Assembly: GCA_046329235.1 (NCBI GenBank)
Contig: JAXLVA010000001.1
Coordinates: 3,334,355 to 3,398,354, forward strand
Reading direction: 5' to 3'
DNA length: 64,000 bases
From: JALONH01 sp046329235
GTDB taxonomy: Bacteria > Bacteroidota > Bacteroidia > Cytophagales > Cytophagaceae
This document shows, piece after piece, positions 44,291-52,943 of this stretch (positions are counted from its first letter, which is position 1; each line of letters begins with the position of its first letter). The notes beneath the pieces were generated by a model, which worked only from the letters and a program-made list of their open reading frames with translations, ran no database searches and was not told the DNA's origin. Made by a program: the position numbers and the translations under genes.

Positions 44291-47185
44291 ATGAAAAAAA
44301 CTCTAATTAAAATATTGATTTTTAGTTTTCTTATCAATTTTTTTGGAAGCATAAGTGTTTATGCTTTCGATGAAGAAACCTATATTGAAAAATGTACAAA
44401 AGAACTTCAAGAATTAATATCAACTAATAAAAAAAATATTGAATTAGGTAGATATAATGAAGTGAATTATTTGAAAGATTTTTTTAAAGAGAGTTATGGT
44501 ACAGATTTACTAGGAGATTATAGAGATGCCATTCAACAAAATTGCTCCCAATATGAAGGGAAAGTAATTGTAGTTGTTCAGAATGTGATTGGTGTATCGG
44601 AACTAGAGATGAAAGAAAATCTAATTATTATAGAAAGGGCCAATAAATCTGTTTTTTCTAATCTTACTGCAAATGGTGAACAATTAGCACTATTTATATT
44701 GAACCCTTTGTTGAAATCAAATGCAATAAATTATCAATTCACTATATATGCTAGCAATGATCTAGATGCAAAAACTTACACTTTTGTTTCGGCTGCCGAT
44801 TTAAAGTTTAGTCAAGACCAGAAAAAGCTAAGTGTTTTTTTGAATGTAACCAGTGGTATTGATGAAGCGACTTCAGCAAACGGACTCAGTGCATTATATG
44901 CTAAAAACGAAGAATTAAATTTACAAACGAATACCCTTGATAATAATTTACCCAATGCTATTTTAACGTCAGTAATAATAAGATTTTCAGAGCGTCAGAA
45001 TGTTACAGCTAATAGTCAGATTGGGTTAAGAGACGCTTTCAGTAAAATGCTTAATGACCCTATTTGCAGAAAATTTTTCAATAAAGAACAATTAAGTAAT
45101 GATGCTATTTTAGATTATTTCATTAATACTCAAGGATGGCATTGGAATAATGATTTTGTTATCCCTGAAAATGAAGATTATAAAGTCAATTTTTCATATA
45201 GAGAACTTTGGCTTATGATGACTCCTAAGTTTCCTAAAGCTCGAGATGCCTTTCTTGAATATATTTATGGGTTATATGCGGGTGCTGAAAATGAATTTAT
45301 TATAGAAGAAATATTATTAAAGTATCAAAATCGATATTCAACTGATCTTGACCATATAATTCGTATTGCTTCGGTTGCAAAACTTTTAGGTCAAGAAAGA
45401 TGGAATGATTATCCGATTTTACTAAGTGATCAAACAAGCGATTTTCCCTCCTATTATAATTCCCTATATGCATACTATTTAGCCTATTCAAAATTTGATA
45501 AAATTTTAGCTTGCAATACCCCTGGGGATAGGGAAGGGCAGATGACTTCAATCATGCGAACGTTGTCGGAAAATGAATATATCTATCTTCCGGTAAGACA
45601 TCGAATTCATGTGTTAGAAGTCATTAGTAAAGGTTCCATGTCGGGTAAAATTAATGTGGATCAACCAATCAAAGAAGAAGATATAGTACTCAAAATTTTA
45701 AAATTTACAGCGAAAAAAGATGAAAAAGCGATATTAGATGCTTTAGTATTACCCAGGTCTTTAGCAAATACAACTTCTCCATTAATTGATTTGATATCAG
45801 GAATAGATGGTGAGAATTATAGTATTTTTATTTTAACATTGACAGATTGGTTAATTAGTAATTATCCTAATCAAGAAAGTTGGCAAGAAATCTTAGAACG
45901 CACCAAGCGAGCAGAAAGGAATATACTACCATTGGGTGATTTTTTGGATGGTTATTCCACTGAAATAGGTACTATGGGGAGTAATACTGTATTTAGATTT
46001 TACATTACAGTTAATCCTTCTATACCAATAGAAACTTATAAATTGATAAATGTAAATGCCTACGATTATATAGTAGTAAAATTTACGAGTAATTATAGTT
46101 TTGCAGGTAAATCGTTTTCAAAGGGAAGTATATATACTCTTCCCTCATTTTTTGTATACGCCATGATGCATGACATGTCTGTTCATACATGGGTGACTAC
46201 AGGAAAATATACTTTATACGCTGCATTTTTAGCAATTGGTGTAGGTGAGATTATGCTTGCAAGAACGGGTCTTCAAATGGCTATTGCATTGGCAGATATG
46301 GCTGTTGCTACAAGTGATATTTTAGTTAATGAAATATTAGCAACTAAATTATCTCAAACCGATGATGGCAAGGCTTTTTTAGATAAATGGAATAAGTTCG
46401 TATTAATTTATGGGGGAGCAAGAGTATACAGTGAATTATCTGGTTTGAATCGTGAATTAACAGAGTTGTCCAGAAGAATAAATAATCCTGAAGTAGATGA
46501 GCTTGTTACTAGAATAAATAAAAAGATTGGAGCATTAGAGGCAGATGATATTGTAAATGGGGCGGGGAAGGCTCTTGATGATATAGTATTAGCAATGAAA
46601 GCGGATTTCCCAAGCACATGGAAATTCAATAAAATAAGTGACGATTTATACGATATCGTAGATGGTACAGGTAAAAAATGGGGAACAGTAACCAAAGACA
46701 AAATAACTGCACCCGGAAGAACTGCAACAGGAACACTCGGAAATCCAATAATAAATAATCCAGTGTTGGTTAAAAATATGAAGTACGATGTTGACGGCTT
46801 CATATATCAAACAGATGATTTAGGAAGAGTTGTAAAAACCAATGCAGACTTAGACGACATTGCAAGAGTACGTTTAGGCAATCAGCAAATAAAGGCAGTA
46901 GATGTAAAAGATGGTGTACGTGGTGTTGACCAAGGCGGACACATTGTAGGCTCTCGTTTCTTTGGCCCAGGTGAGCAAATCAATTTATATCCTCAATCTG
47001 CGAACTTAAATCAAGGTGCTTGGAAAACCATGGAAAATAGTTGGGCAGATGCAATGGTGCAAGGCAAAGATGTAAAAATTGAAGTAGAAGCAGTATTTAC
47101 TGGAACTTCAAAAAGGCCTGATGCTTTTGAAGTTAGCTATTGGATTGATGGAGTAAAAACTAAAAGGACTTTTATAAATCAATAA
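44291..47185 (+). CDS. Large exported toxin with C-terminal DNA/RNA non-specific endonuclease domain (unit 2)
   Basis: The 964-residue protein has a signal peptide (about 1-25, ISVYAF) and a mixed N-terminal region without a known family. A hydrophobic helical segment, about residues 638-680 (YTLYAAFLAIGVGEIML; GLQMAIALADMAVATSDILV), is of the kind seen before polymorphic toxin tips. The C-terminal ~130 residues form the toxin domain: DQGGHIVGSRFFG (catalytic His in a D-x-x-x-H motif near 878-882), INLYPQSANLNQGAWKTMENSW and a final beta segment. This matches the Endonuclease_NS_2 type of non-specific nuclease. The YezG-like gene overlapping its stop (TAATG) supports toxin-immunity pairing. 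How the protein reaches a target cell is not shown. Confidence 0.8.
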   Translation: MKKTLIKILIFSFLINFFGSISVYAFDEETYIEKCTKELQELISTNKKNIELGRYNEVNYLKDFFKESYGTDLLGDYRDAIQQNCSQYEGKVIVVVQNVIGVSELEMKENLIIIERANKSVFSNLTANGEQLALFILNPLLKSNAINYQFTIYASNDLDAKTYTFVSAADLKFSQDQKKLSVFLNVTSGIDEATSANGLSALYAKNEELNLQTNTLDNNLPNAILTSVIIRFSERQNVTANSQIGLRDAFSKMLNDPICRKFFNKEQLSNDAILDYFINTQGWHWNNDFVIPENEDYKVNFSYRELWLMMTPKFPKARDAFLEYIYGLYAGAENEFIIEEILLKYQNRYSTDLDHIIRIASVAKLLGQERWNDYPILLSDQTSDFPSYYNSLYAYYLAYSKFDKILACNTPGDREGQMTSIMRTLSENEYIYLPVRHRIHVLEVISKGSMSGKINVDQPIKEEDIVLKILKFTAKKDEKAILDALVLPRSLANTTSPLIDLISGIDGENYSIFILTLTDWLISNYPNQESWQEILERTKRAERNILPLGDFLDGYSTEIGTMGSNTVFRFYITVNPSIPIETYKLINVNAYDYIVVKFTSNYSFAGKSFSKGSIYTLPSFFVYAMMHDMSVHTWVTTGKYTLYAAFLAIGVGEIMLARTGLQMAIALADMAVATSDILVNEILATKLSQTDDGKAFLDKWNKFVLIYGGARVYSELSGLNRELTELSRRINNPEVDELVTRINKKIGALEADDIVNGAGKALDDIVLAMKADFPSTWKFNKISDDLYDIVDGTGKKWGTVTKDKITAPGRTATGTLGNPIINNPVLVKNMKYDVDGFIYQTDDLGRVVKTNADLDDIARVRLGNQQIKAVDVKDGVRGVDQGGHIVGSRFFGPGEQINLYPQSANLNQGAWKTMENSWADAMVQGKDVKIEVEAVFTGTSKRPDAFEVSYWIDGVKTKRTFINQ

Positions 47186-47547
47186 TGGAAGAAAAAGAAA
47201 TTTTCAGCTTGCTTGCTGTAGGATTGATTGATGATATACCACAAGGCTTGCAATTCAAAGAAGCGATATTAAATATTATGCGACTTGAAGGTGTGGTTGA
47301 ATTTCAATCATATGTAATTGATACTAAAGGAGAGAAATTCAATTTAGAAGTATCAATGGGTTACAAATACGCTAAAGCTGTTTTAGAACTATACACCATT
47401 ACTCAAACCCAATTTCCTATTCATAAAAATTGGAATAGGGCGAAATATACATTGTATCCTAATGCAAAAATGGAGATAGAATATTTTTGGGATGATGCTT
47501 TACAGAATGAAGTAGATAAGTATAATAACGAAAGCCCTCAAAGTTGA
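47185..47547 (+). CDS. YezG-like immunity protein
   Basis: The 120-residue cytosolic protein has the DUF600/YezG pattern, including NWNRAKYTLYPNAKMEIEYFW with the aromatic WN...Y..YP...EI.YFWD signature. YezG proteins protect against endonuclease-tipped polymorphic toxins, and here the start overlaps the stop of exactly such a toxin. No signal peptide is present, which fits neutralisation in the cytoplasm. Confidence 0.8.
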   Translation: MEEKEIFSLLAVGLIDDIPQGLQFKEAILNIMRLEGVVEFQSYVIDTKGEKFNLEVSMGYKYAKAVLELYTITQTQFPIHKNWNRAKYTLYPNAKMEIEYFWDDALQNEVDKYNNESPQS

Positions 47548-47573
47548 TGGCTTTTTCTCCGCTATTGGTAGCC

Positions 47574-47677
47574 TTAGCACAGGTTGGTGTTATCACTACT
47601 CTCGCCCGTGTTGTGTGTTTAGCCGCTCACAGAGGAGTAATAAATGAGAATAAAATAAATGCGGCGTCACCAACACG
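47574..47677 (+). repeat. Repeat A, copy left of IS110 copy 2
   Basis: It runs from CTTAGCACAGGTTGGTG to GCGGCGTCACCAACACG and has the same hairpin arms as the other copies, with a small change (GTTATCACTACTC in place of GTTCCAACTACTC). A TTTTTCTCCGCTATTGGTAGC fragment of a repeat B left end precedes it. The stretch to 47778 holds the second hairpin described at 22914-22980. Confidence 0.8.
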
Positions 47678-47874
47678 TATTCAAATATATTGTTATCAAT
47701 AGAGTAAGTGGGTTGTTGGTGACGCGGAAGATAGGTATCTTTGATATAGGAAGAGTAGTGGTCCGCTAAACACCAACCTTTACTTTTACCTCGTAGTAAA
47801 ATTCCAAGATTTTCTATTTCTCTTAGCGAGAATATTATTCCCTACTAATTTGATAACTTCATGTTAATTAACCA

Positions 47875-48010
47875 CCGGCAAAGGTGAACTAGAACGCCGA
47901 CTAGGCTAGAGACCTATCCCTTGATTTAGTCCTTTGCCGGTATATTTGAACAAGCATCAAATAGAAATTTGAGTTAGAGGCTCATTAGTAAGGTTTTGAT
48001 TGTGTTCAAA
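47875..48010 (+). ncRNA. Putative IS110 bridge RNA, copy 2
   Basis: Both stem-loops of copy 1 are kept. In the first loop one base differs (CTATCC-C-TTGATT against G in copy 1). In the second loop the inner hairpin reads GAGTTAGAGGCTC instead of GAGCTGGAGGCTC, where a G-U pair replaces a G-C pair, so the fold is retained. Confidence 0.7.
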
Positions 48011-48043
48011 CTCGGTTAATCAACTATAAACGTATAGAAAGTT

Positions 48044-49039
48044 ATGAAATTTAATTGGTTTATCGGAATCGATGTGTCTAAAAAAACATTGGACATCTGT
48101 GTAAGAAATGAACAAACAGTTCTTTTCTCTACTCAAATAGAGAACTCTGTAAAGGCTCTAAAAGGCTTTTTGAAGCAATTAAAAAGCAAAGGCGTAGTAT
48201 TGAATGAATCTCTGTTCTGTATGGAGCACACCGGGATTTATTGTACTCCAGTAATGGAAATTGCTGAAAAGGTAAAGATTCATCTTTGGCTAGAAAATGC
48301 TACTGCTATTAAACTATCCAATGGATTACAACGTGGAAAGAATGATCAGGTAGACGCTCTTCGTATTGCGGAATATGCCTATCGATTCCAAGATAAAGTG
48401 AGACTATTTGAGCCTCCTAGAGAGACGATGAAGCGATTAAAGTCTTACTTATTAGTTAGAAGAAGAGTACAAGCTTGTTTAATGAATCTTAAAACATTGA
48501 CGAAAGAAAAAGATTACTATTCTTCTGCTAAAGAAACAACGGCTATTTGTAAAAAGTCGATTACAGCATTAAATCAAAACTTAGCAGATATAGAGAAGAA
48601 GATAAAAGAACTCATAAAATCAGATTCTCAACTAAAACAATTGTTTGAAATAGTTACTTCTGTTCGAGGAATTGGAGATGTGGTAGGGATTCAATTGATT
48701 GTTACTACAAACGAGTTTAAGAACTTTTCGTGCCCTAAAAAATTTGCTTGTTATGCCGGAGTAGCACCATTTGAGCATACTTCCGGAACCAGTATAAAAG
48801 GCAGGCCAAGGCTATCTAGAAAAGCTAATATGAGTATGAAATCATTGCTACACATGGCAGCATTGGTATCTATGCAATACAACGAAGAATTACGAAATTT
48901 CTATAACAGAAGAGTAGCAGAAGGAAAATCAAAAGTAAGTGTATTAAATATGATTCGAAACAAACTGATTCATCGTGTATTTGCTTGTGTACGTGATAAT
49001 AGAAAATATGAAAATTCTTACATAAATTCGCTTGCTTAA
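48044..49039 (+). CDS. IS110-family DEDD transposase, copy 2
   Basis: This intact 331-residue transposase is identical at protein level to copy 3 and differs from copy 1 only at NEQTVLF. The DEDD residues and Transposase_20 motifs are all present, so it may be active. Confidence 0.95.
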   Translation: MKFNWFIGIDVSKKTLDICVRNEQTVLFSTQIENSVKALKGFLKQLKSKGVVLNESLFCMEHTGIYCTPVMEIAEKVKIHLWLENATAIKLSNGLQRGKNDQVDALRIAEYAYRFQDKVRLFEPPRETMKRLKSYLLVRRRVQACLMNLKTLTKEKDYYSSAKETTAICKKSITALNQNLADIEKKIKELIKSDSQLKQLFEIVTSVRGIGDVVGIQLIVTTNEFKNFSCPKKFACYAGVAPFEHTSGTSIKGRPRLSRKANMSMKSLLHMAALVSMQYNEELRNFYNRRVAEGKSKVSVLNMIRNKLIHRVFACVRDNRKYENSYINSLA

Positions 49040-49049
49040 CTGATAGAAA

Positions 49050-49457
49050 TCAACGGCTAGAGTTTTTTACAGAACTATTTCGAAAGAACATTATGATGAA
49101 CTAATTCAAACAGGGAGAATGCCTGGCACTGGAGAATGTACAACATCACCTAATCAATTATTTTCAGAGGATTACAGTGGTTACTTAGTTAAATTTCAAG
49201 TTAAACTAGGTACAATAGATGAATTAAAAACTATAGGAGTAACTGATGGTCATCCTTTAGTTGCTGAACAGTTTGGGAATATGCCTACAAATGCTCAAAT
49301 AGGAGGCGGTTGGAATCAGACTAGAGCTAGATTTAAAGTTGAGACTTTAACTTTAACAAATACTCAACAAGTTAATATTGCATTAGGTCAAGGAAGAGCC
49401 CTACAAATATTCAATGATAATTTACTTCATTTTCAACTTATTAAAATTAATCCATGA
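49050..49457 (+). pseudogene. Orphan toxin tip, ADP-ribosyltransferase-like (5'-truncated)
   Basis: An open frame begins right at the IS110 right end and reads STARVFYRTISKEHYDELIQ, TGRMPGTGECTTSPNQLF, SGYLVKFQVKLG and HPLVAEQFG to the stop at 49455. The N-terminal YRTIS strand, the TTSP segment and the following strands resemble small ADP-ribosyltransferase toxin domains, a weak call from pattern alone. An in-frame TAG lies within the IS end, so only an internal ATG at 49119 is available. It overlaps the next gene by four bases (ATGA), as toxin and immunity genes do. Confidence 0.6.
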
Positions 49458-49993
49458 TGAATAAAAAAGAAGAACAAATTGTTTTGGAATATGCTTGTGG
49501 AAAAATTACTAAAGAGGAATTATTTAAAAAACTTCCATTGTATGCGGAATCTGGTTTTTTAATTAATCAATATAAAGATGCTATTGATAAAAAAGATAGT
49601 AGTATGATTAATTTTTTAAGGATGATTCCATGTGAAAATTTGCAAATACTTTATCCAATTTATAAAAAATTACTATTAGAAAACTGGCACATTGAAAATG
49701 AAGATATTGCAAGATGTTTTCAAAATGAATTTAATGACAATAAAGAAAATATTTTAGTATTATTAGAATCAATTAAAATAGTGCCCGATTATTTGAAGTT
49801 TGATGATATGAAATATCCATACATCCGCAAACTCATCTATGCTATAGGAGCACAACCAGAGCCATATAATATTGAAGCGTTAGAGAAGTTAGCAAATGAA
49901 ACAACTGATGAGAAAATAAAAAAATTGGCATTACATCAAATTAAGAAACGTAAAGAATTAGGTAGATGGGAAGCTGCTAATAAGCACCAATAA
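49454..49993 (+). CDS. Putative immunity protein for the orphan tip
   Basis: The 179-residue helical, acidic cytosolic protein (MNKKEEQIVLEYACGKITKE; ALEKLANETTDEKIKKLALH) has HEAT-like helical pairs. No family recognised. It overlaps the preceding toxin tip by four bases and is followed by a convergent gene with a 17-base overlap. Immunity is inferred from position. Confidence 0.5.
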   Translation: MMNKKEEQIVLEYACGKITKEELFKKLPLYAESGFLINQYKDAIDKKDSSMINFLRMIPCENLQILYPIYKKLLLENWHIENEDIARCFQNEFNDNKENILVLLESIKIVPDYLKFDDMKYPYIRKLIYAIGAQPEPYNIEALEKLANETTDEKIKKLALHQIKKRKELGRWEAANKHQ

Positions 49994-50567
49994 TCTTCTT
50001 TAATTCATCATTTAGTGGATAAATATTTTCAAGAGGGAGTAAAGATTTTGCTTCCTCAATTTTTTTATCTAACACCAAAGAATGAATTTGTTTACATCTA
50101 TCTGTAATATCATCAATAGCAACAATCCAATCATTTACATAATGCTGAACGGCAATATCAATAAGCCCAATTTGTATACTACGATAATTTAAGTTCTGTA
50201 AATGAATATCTTTTTCAGGATCCCATTGTAGGCGTACAGGAGAGTTTTGTAGTTTAGTTTTCCATTCTTCATGTGTAGCAAAAAGCGAAGCATCAAAATG
50301 CGAAATACAACAATTTTCCAAAGCCCAATTAAAGCCTTCACGTTTTATTTTAATCGCTAAAATATGTTCTTGTCCTTCTTTAGTAGACCATCCAGCTCGG
50401 TACATCATCCACAAAAAAGAGGGTTTAATCCAAGTCATACGCTCCATTTTAAAAGGAGAACCAAATTTTTGATTGGTTACAGCAGGTAAAGCAATTTCTT
50501 TTCTATAGGCTTGATAAACGGTTATTGTATGTTCATCATATACCGCACGTATTTGTTTTTCTAGCAT
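49977..50567 (-). CDS. DUF4291 family protein
   Basis: The 196-residue protein carries the DUF4291 hallmarks RAVYDEHTITVYQAY, KMERMTWIKPSFLWMMYRAGW and HILAIKIKREGFNWAL. The biochemical role of the family is not known to me. It is intact, has no signal peptide, and its 3' end overlaps the putative immunity gene on the other strand by 17 bases. Its orientation differs from the surrounding cassettes, so it may be an independent cargo gene. Confidence 0.85.
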   Translation of the reverse strand: MLEKQIRAVYDEHTITVYQAYRKEIALPAVTNQKFGSPFKMERMTWIKPSFLWMMYRAGWSTKEGQEHILAIKIKREGFNWALENCCISHFDASLFATHEEWKTKLQNSPVRLQWDPEKDIHLQNLNYRSIQIGLIDIAVQHYVNDWIVAIDDITDRCKQIHSLVLDKKIEEAKSLLPLENIYPLNDELKKIIGAY

Positions 50568-51220
50568 TTAAATTTCATATATTAATGATGTAAAGTTATG
50601 TTTTATACTACAATAAATCATCAAAAAATAAATTTGGGGCTTTGCAGAAGTTGGTGTTCCAACTACTGTCGCCTTCCCACACGTTGGTGTTGTAGTCCCT
50701 CACCGTTGTCGCGTGTTTAGCGGCGCAGTAAATATAATAAGTGTTGCAATTAAAAACTGCCGCGTCACCGACAACCTAGTCTTGCAGAGGTTTGTGTTCC
50801 AACTACCACCGCCCGTGTTGCGTGTTTAGCCGCTCACAAAGGAGTAATAAATGAGAAGAAAATAAATGCGGCGTCACCAACACGTATTCAAAAAATGTAT
50901 AACTGTGTTTTGGATTTTGTTTTACTATGCTCAAGATGGCGTAATAACACTCTTGGCACAGGTTGGTGTTCCAACTACTTTCGCCCGTGTTGTGTGTTTA
51001 GCCGCTCACAAAGGAGTAATAAATGAGAAGAAAATAAATGCGGCGTCACCAACACGTATCCAATTAAACGAAAGGGGATCCATAATAACTTATAAAATCC
51101 TACTTACACATTCACATTTCCAAATGATTTTGATTATCAGTATATTTGAAATGTCTTTTTTAAAGTTAAAAGCTATGAAAATCACTAGACAAGTTTTTGT
51201 TTTTATTTGTATGATATTTC
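50568..51220 (+). repeat. Cluster of three repeat A copies without genes
   Basis: A divergent copy lies at 50640-50775, and two closer copies at 50781-50884 and 50953-51056. Between them are only short AT-rich spacers. Open frames crossing this stretch are made of repeat sequence and are not credible genes. The tandem arrangement suggests that cassettes between repeats have been lost. Confidence 0.8.
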
Positions 51221-51457
51221 ACTCCGCTGTTGGTAGCTATCACTTGTTTCCTAAACGCCGCAGTATCCGCTGTTGCGTCAATCGACCAACAGCCCACCAT
51301 AGATAAAGTGTAATAAAAAGTTTATTATTTCTATAGCTAATGTGAAAACAATAAAAAATAATTAATTTAGATAGGTGGTCGGCGCTCTTGAGGAGCGCGC
51401 AACCACGGAAGCCGTAGAGTTTAGGAAACATATGAAGGACGCCAACAGGGGAGAAAA
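51221..51457 (+). repeat. Repeat B (~237 bp) with inverted termini, copy 1
   Basis: It starts CTCCGCTGTTGGTAGC and ends GACGCCAACAGGGGAG, so the termini form an imperfect inverted repeat. Internal palindromes include GGCGCTCTTGAGGAGCGC. Copy 2 at 52596-52804 is closely similar. It has no coding capacity and looks like a miniature element. Its right end runs directly into the open frame of a toxin tip. Confidence 0.8.
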
Positions 51458-51994
51458 TATTTTGATGATGTAGCGCATAGCGGAGCAACACCAATCGGGC
51501 AACCTGCAAACGGTTATCAGGTATTTAAGAAAGGTGATGACTTTATTGTAAAGCGTATTGCTGATAAATCGCCTTATTCACAGGCAGAAATAACAGCTCT
51601 AACGGAGCATCCAAATGCTCACGTTTTAGAAAGACATGGACATGATGTAACAGATGAAGCTTTAATTAAAAGAGCGAATAGTGGTATTGCTCCTGATGGC
51701 TCAACAATAAATCCCAATCCCCCCTATACAAAACCACCATATAGTTCCAAGTTTGAAACACCCGAACAATTAAAAAGCGCATACAACAATACCATGCCGG
51801 GAAGTACTGCATTCAATAATACACCAGTAGTGAATGGAAAGAAAGTTGTTTATCACACCTTGCCTTCTGGAAGTTATGGTAAAGGCGTTGCAATGAATGG
51901 GAATACATTTCAATCATCTACTAAAGTAAGAGCTGTTTACCAAGATATGGGGAATGGCAATTTTCAATTATTAACAATGTTCCCAGATTTTTAA
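51455..51994 (+). pseudogene. Orphan toxin tip, predicted nuclease-like (5'-truncated)
   Basis: A continuous frame runs from the repeat B end: KYFDDVAHSGATPIGQPANG, YQVFKKGDDFIVKRIADKS, then NAHVLERHGHDVTDEALIKR, GIAPDGST and QLLTMFPDF. The HVLERHGHxVT and PDGS motifs with a C-terminal small beta sheet are reminiscent of BECR/EndoU-like RNase tips of polymorphic toxins; this is inference. No start codon suits the whole domain, so it is a silent tip cassette. A putative immunity gene follows after 4 bases. Confidence 0.6.
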
Positions 51995-51998
51995 TTAG

Positions 51999-52295
51999 AT
52001 GAAAAGCTATAAAAATTTTGAAGCAGCAATTTCTAATTTTGCACCAGATATGATGCTTTCGCAGAAGGACGCATTAGGAGCAATTGAGATTTCAATAAAT
52101 ACAGGATGTATTAATAAAGCAGATTTACTATTAGAAGTAGAAGACGCTTTTTTTAATCCTTATTTTGATTGGATTGAATTTGCAAAATGTAATAAGGTTA
52201 TTATAGTGGATGACATCCAACCAATTACAAAAAACGAAGCAAGAGAATACATCAAATCATTAATTTGGGATTATTTACATCCTGATTCTATTTAG
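51999..52295 (+). CDS. Putative immunity protein
   Basis: The 98-residue acidic protein (MKSYKNFEAAISNFAPDMM; NPYFDWIEFAKCNKVIIVDD; IKSLIWDYLHPDSI) has no recognised family. The position right after the toxin tip at 51455-51994, its small size and lack of a signal peptide suggest immunity. Confidence 0.5.
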   Translation: MKSYKNFEAAISNFAPDMMLSQKDALGAIEISINTGCINKADLLLEVEDAFFNPYFDWIEFAKCNKVIIVDDIQPITKNEAREYIKSLIWDYLHPDSI

Positions 52296-52595
52296 CGTTT
52301 GATTTTCACCGTCTTTGGCGCCCTTTCTCCGTTGTTGGTAGCCCCTGCCCTTGTCGGAGTTTAGCGGCGTAAAAACAAATTAATAAGGTAGAAAATTTAT
52401 TGCCGCGTCTCCGACAAGTATTATTTTTACATTAGTTATGGAACTCTTAGCACAGGTAGGTGTTCCAACTACTCTCGCCCGTGTTGTGTGTTTCCTCCGC
52501 TGTTGGTAGCTGTCTTTTGTTTCCTAAATGCAACAGCGGAAGCGTTTCCTCCTTCGTTGGCGTCCATCCTTTCTAACCAAAACACAGCAGTATCC
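52296..52595 (+). repeat. Mosaic of repeat fragments
   Basis: It holds a near-perfect palindrome at 52349-52418 (CTTGTCGGAG with CTCCGACAAG, and GCGGCG with GCCGC), a truncated repeat A at 52447-52489 and nested repeat B ends (CTCCGCTGTTGGTAGC; CTTCGTTGGCGTCCATCC). No gene was seen. The nesting shows successive insertions or recombination between repeats. Confidence 0.75.
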
Positions 52596-52804
52596 GTTTT
52601 CTCCGCTGTTGGTAGCTATCTTTTGTTTCCGAAACGCCGCAGTATCCGCTGTTGCGTCAATCGACCAACAGCCCTCCATAGCTAAGGTGAAAATAATAAA
52701 AAAATAATTAAATTAGTTGGGTGGTCGGCGCTCTTGAGGAGCACGCAACCACGGAAGCCGTAGAGCTTAGGAAACATATGAAGGACGCCAACAGGGGAGA
52801 AAAA
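52596..52804 (+). repeat. Repeat B, copy 2
   Basis: It matches copy 1 at 51221-51457 across its length with small indels, from TTCTCCGCTGTTGGTAGC to CGCCAACAGGGGAGAA. Like copy 1 its right end meets the open frame of a toxin tip. Confidence 0.8.
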
Positions 52805-52943
52805 ACGTCAATTAAGTACTGATATTCAAAAAATAGAATGGCATGCCTTGGACGGAATAGACGATAATGCTTTACAGTTTATTCGAACCGAAATGTCCAG
52901 CCAAGGTATAACTCCTGATTTGTTTAAAGTTGTAATTTATTGA
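52803..52943 (+). pseudogene. Orphan toxin tip remnant
   Basis: A frame of 46 codons starts at the repeat B end (KRQLSTDIQKIEWHALDGID; LQFIRTEMSSQGITPDLFKV) and stops with TGA at 52941. It shares one base with the next ATG (TGATG). It is too short to be a whole toxin domain and has no start; it is read as the last part of a toxin because of the coupling to the following small gene. Confidence 0.5.

Larger units (their letters stand above)
47779..49053 (+). mobile_element. IS110-family insertion sequence, copy 2
   Basis: It has the same layout as copy 1: leader with two stem-loops, one transposase gene and a short right end at GATAGAAATCAA. The right flank reads CGGCTAG and runs straight into the reading frame of a toxin tip, so the element sits inside a former toxin gene or was joined to the tip by recombination. 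The left end is approximate. Confidence 0.85.

Noticed and set aside
50781..51056. Repeat A copies as integron attC sites
   Set aside because: The hairpin arms resemble attC, but the conserved GTT and AAC are in the wrong orientation for R'' and R' boxes, and no integrase gene is in the window.
50568..51220. CRISPR array
   Set aside because: The repeats are ~100 bp, imperfect, few and irregularly spaced, and there are no cas genes.
50866..51306. 146-codon open frame on the + strand
   Set aside because: It is composed of repeat A and spacer DNA, and parts of it recur in other repeat copies; no protein family pattern.
51240..51509. Open frame on the minus strand across repeat B
   Set aside because: It lies on a palindromic repeat and overlaps the start of a toxin tip; no coding pattern.
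52488..52685. 65-codon open frame
   Set aside because: It is made of nested repeat ends, and the same peptide pieces arise from other repeat copies.
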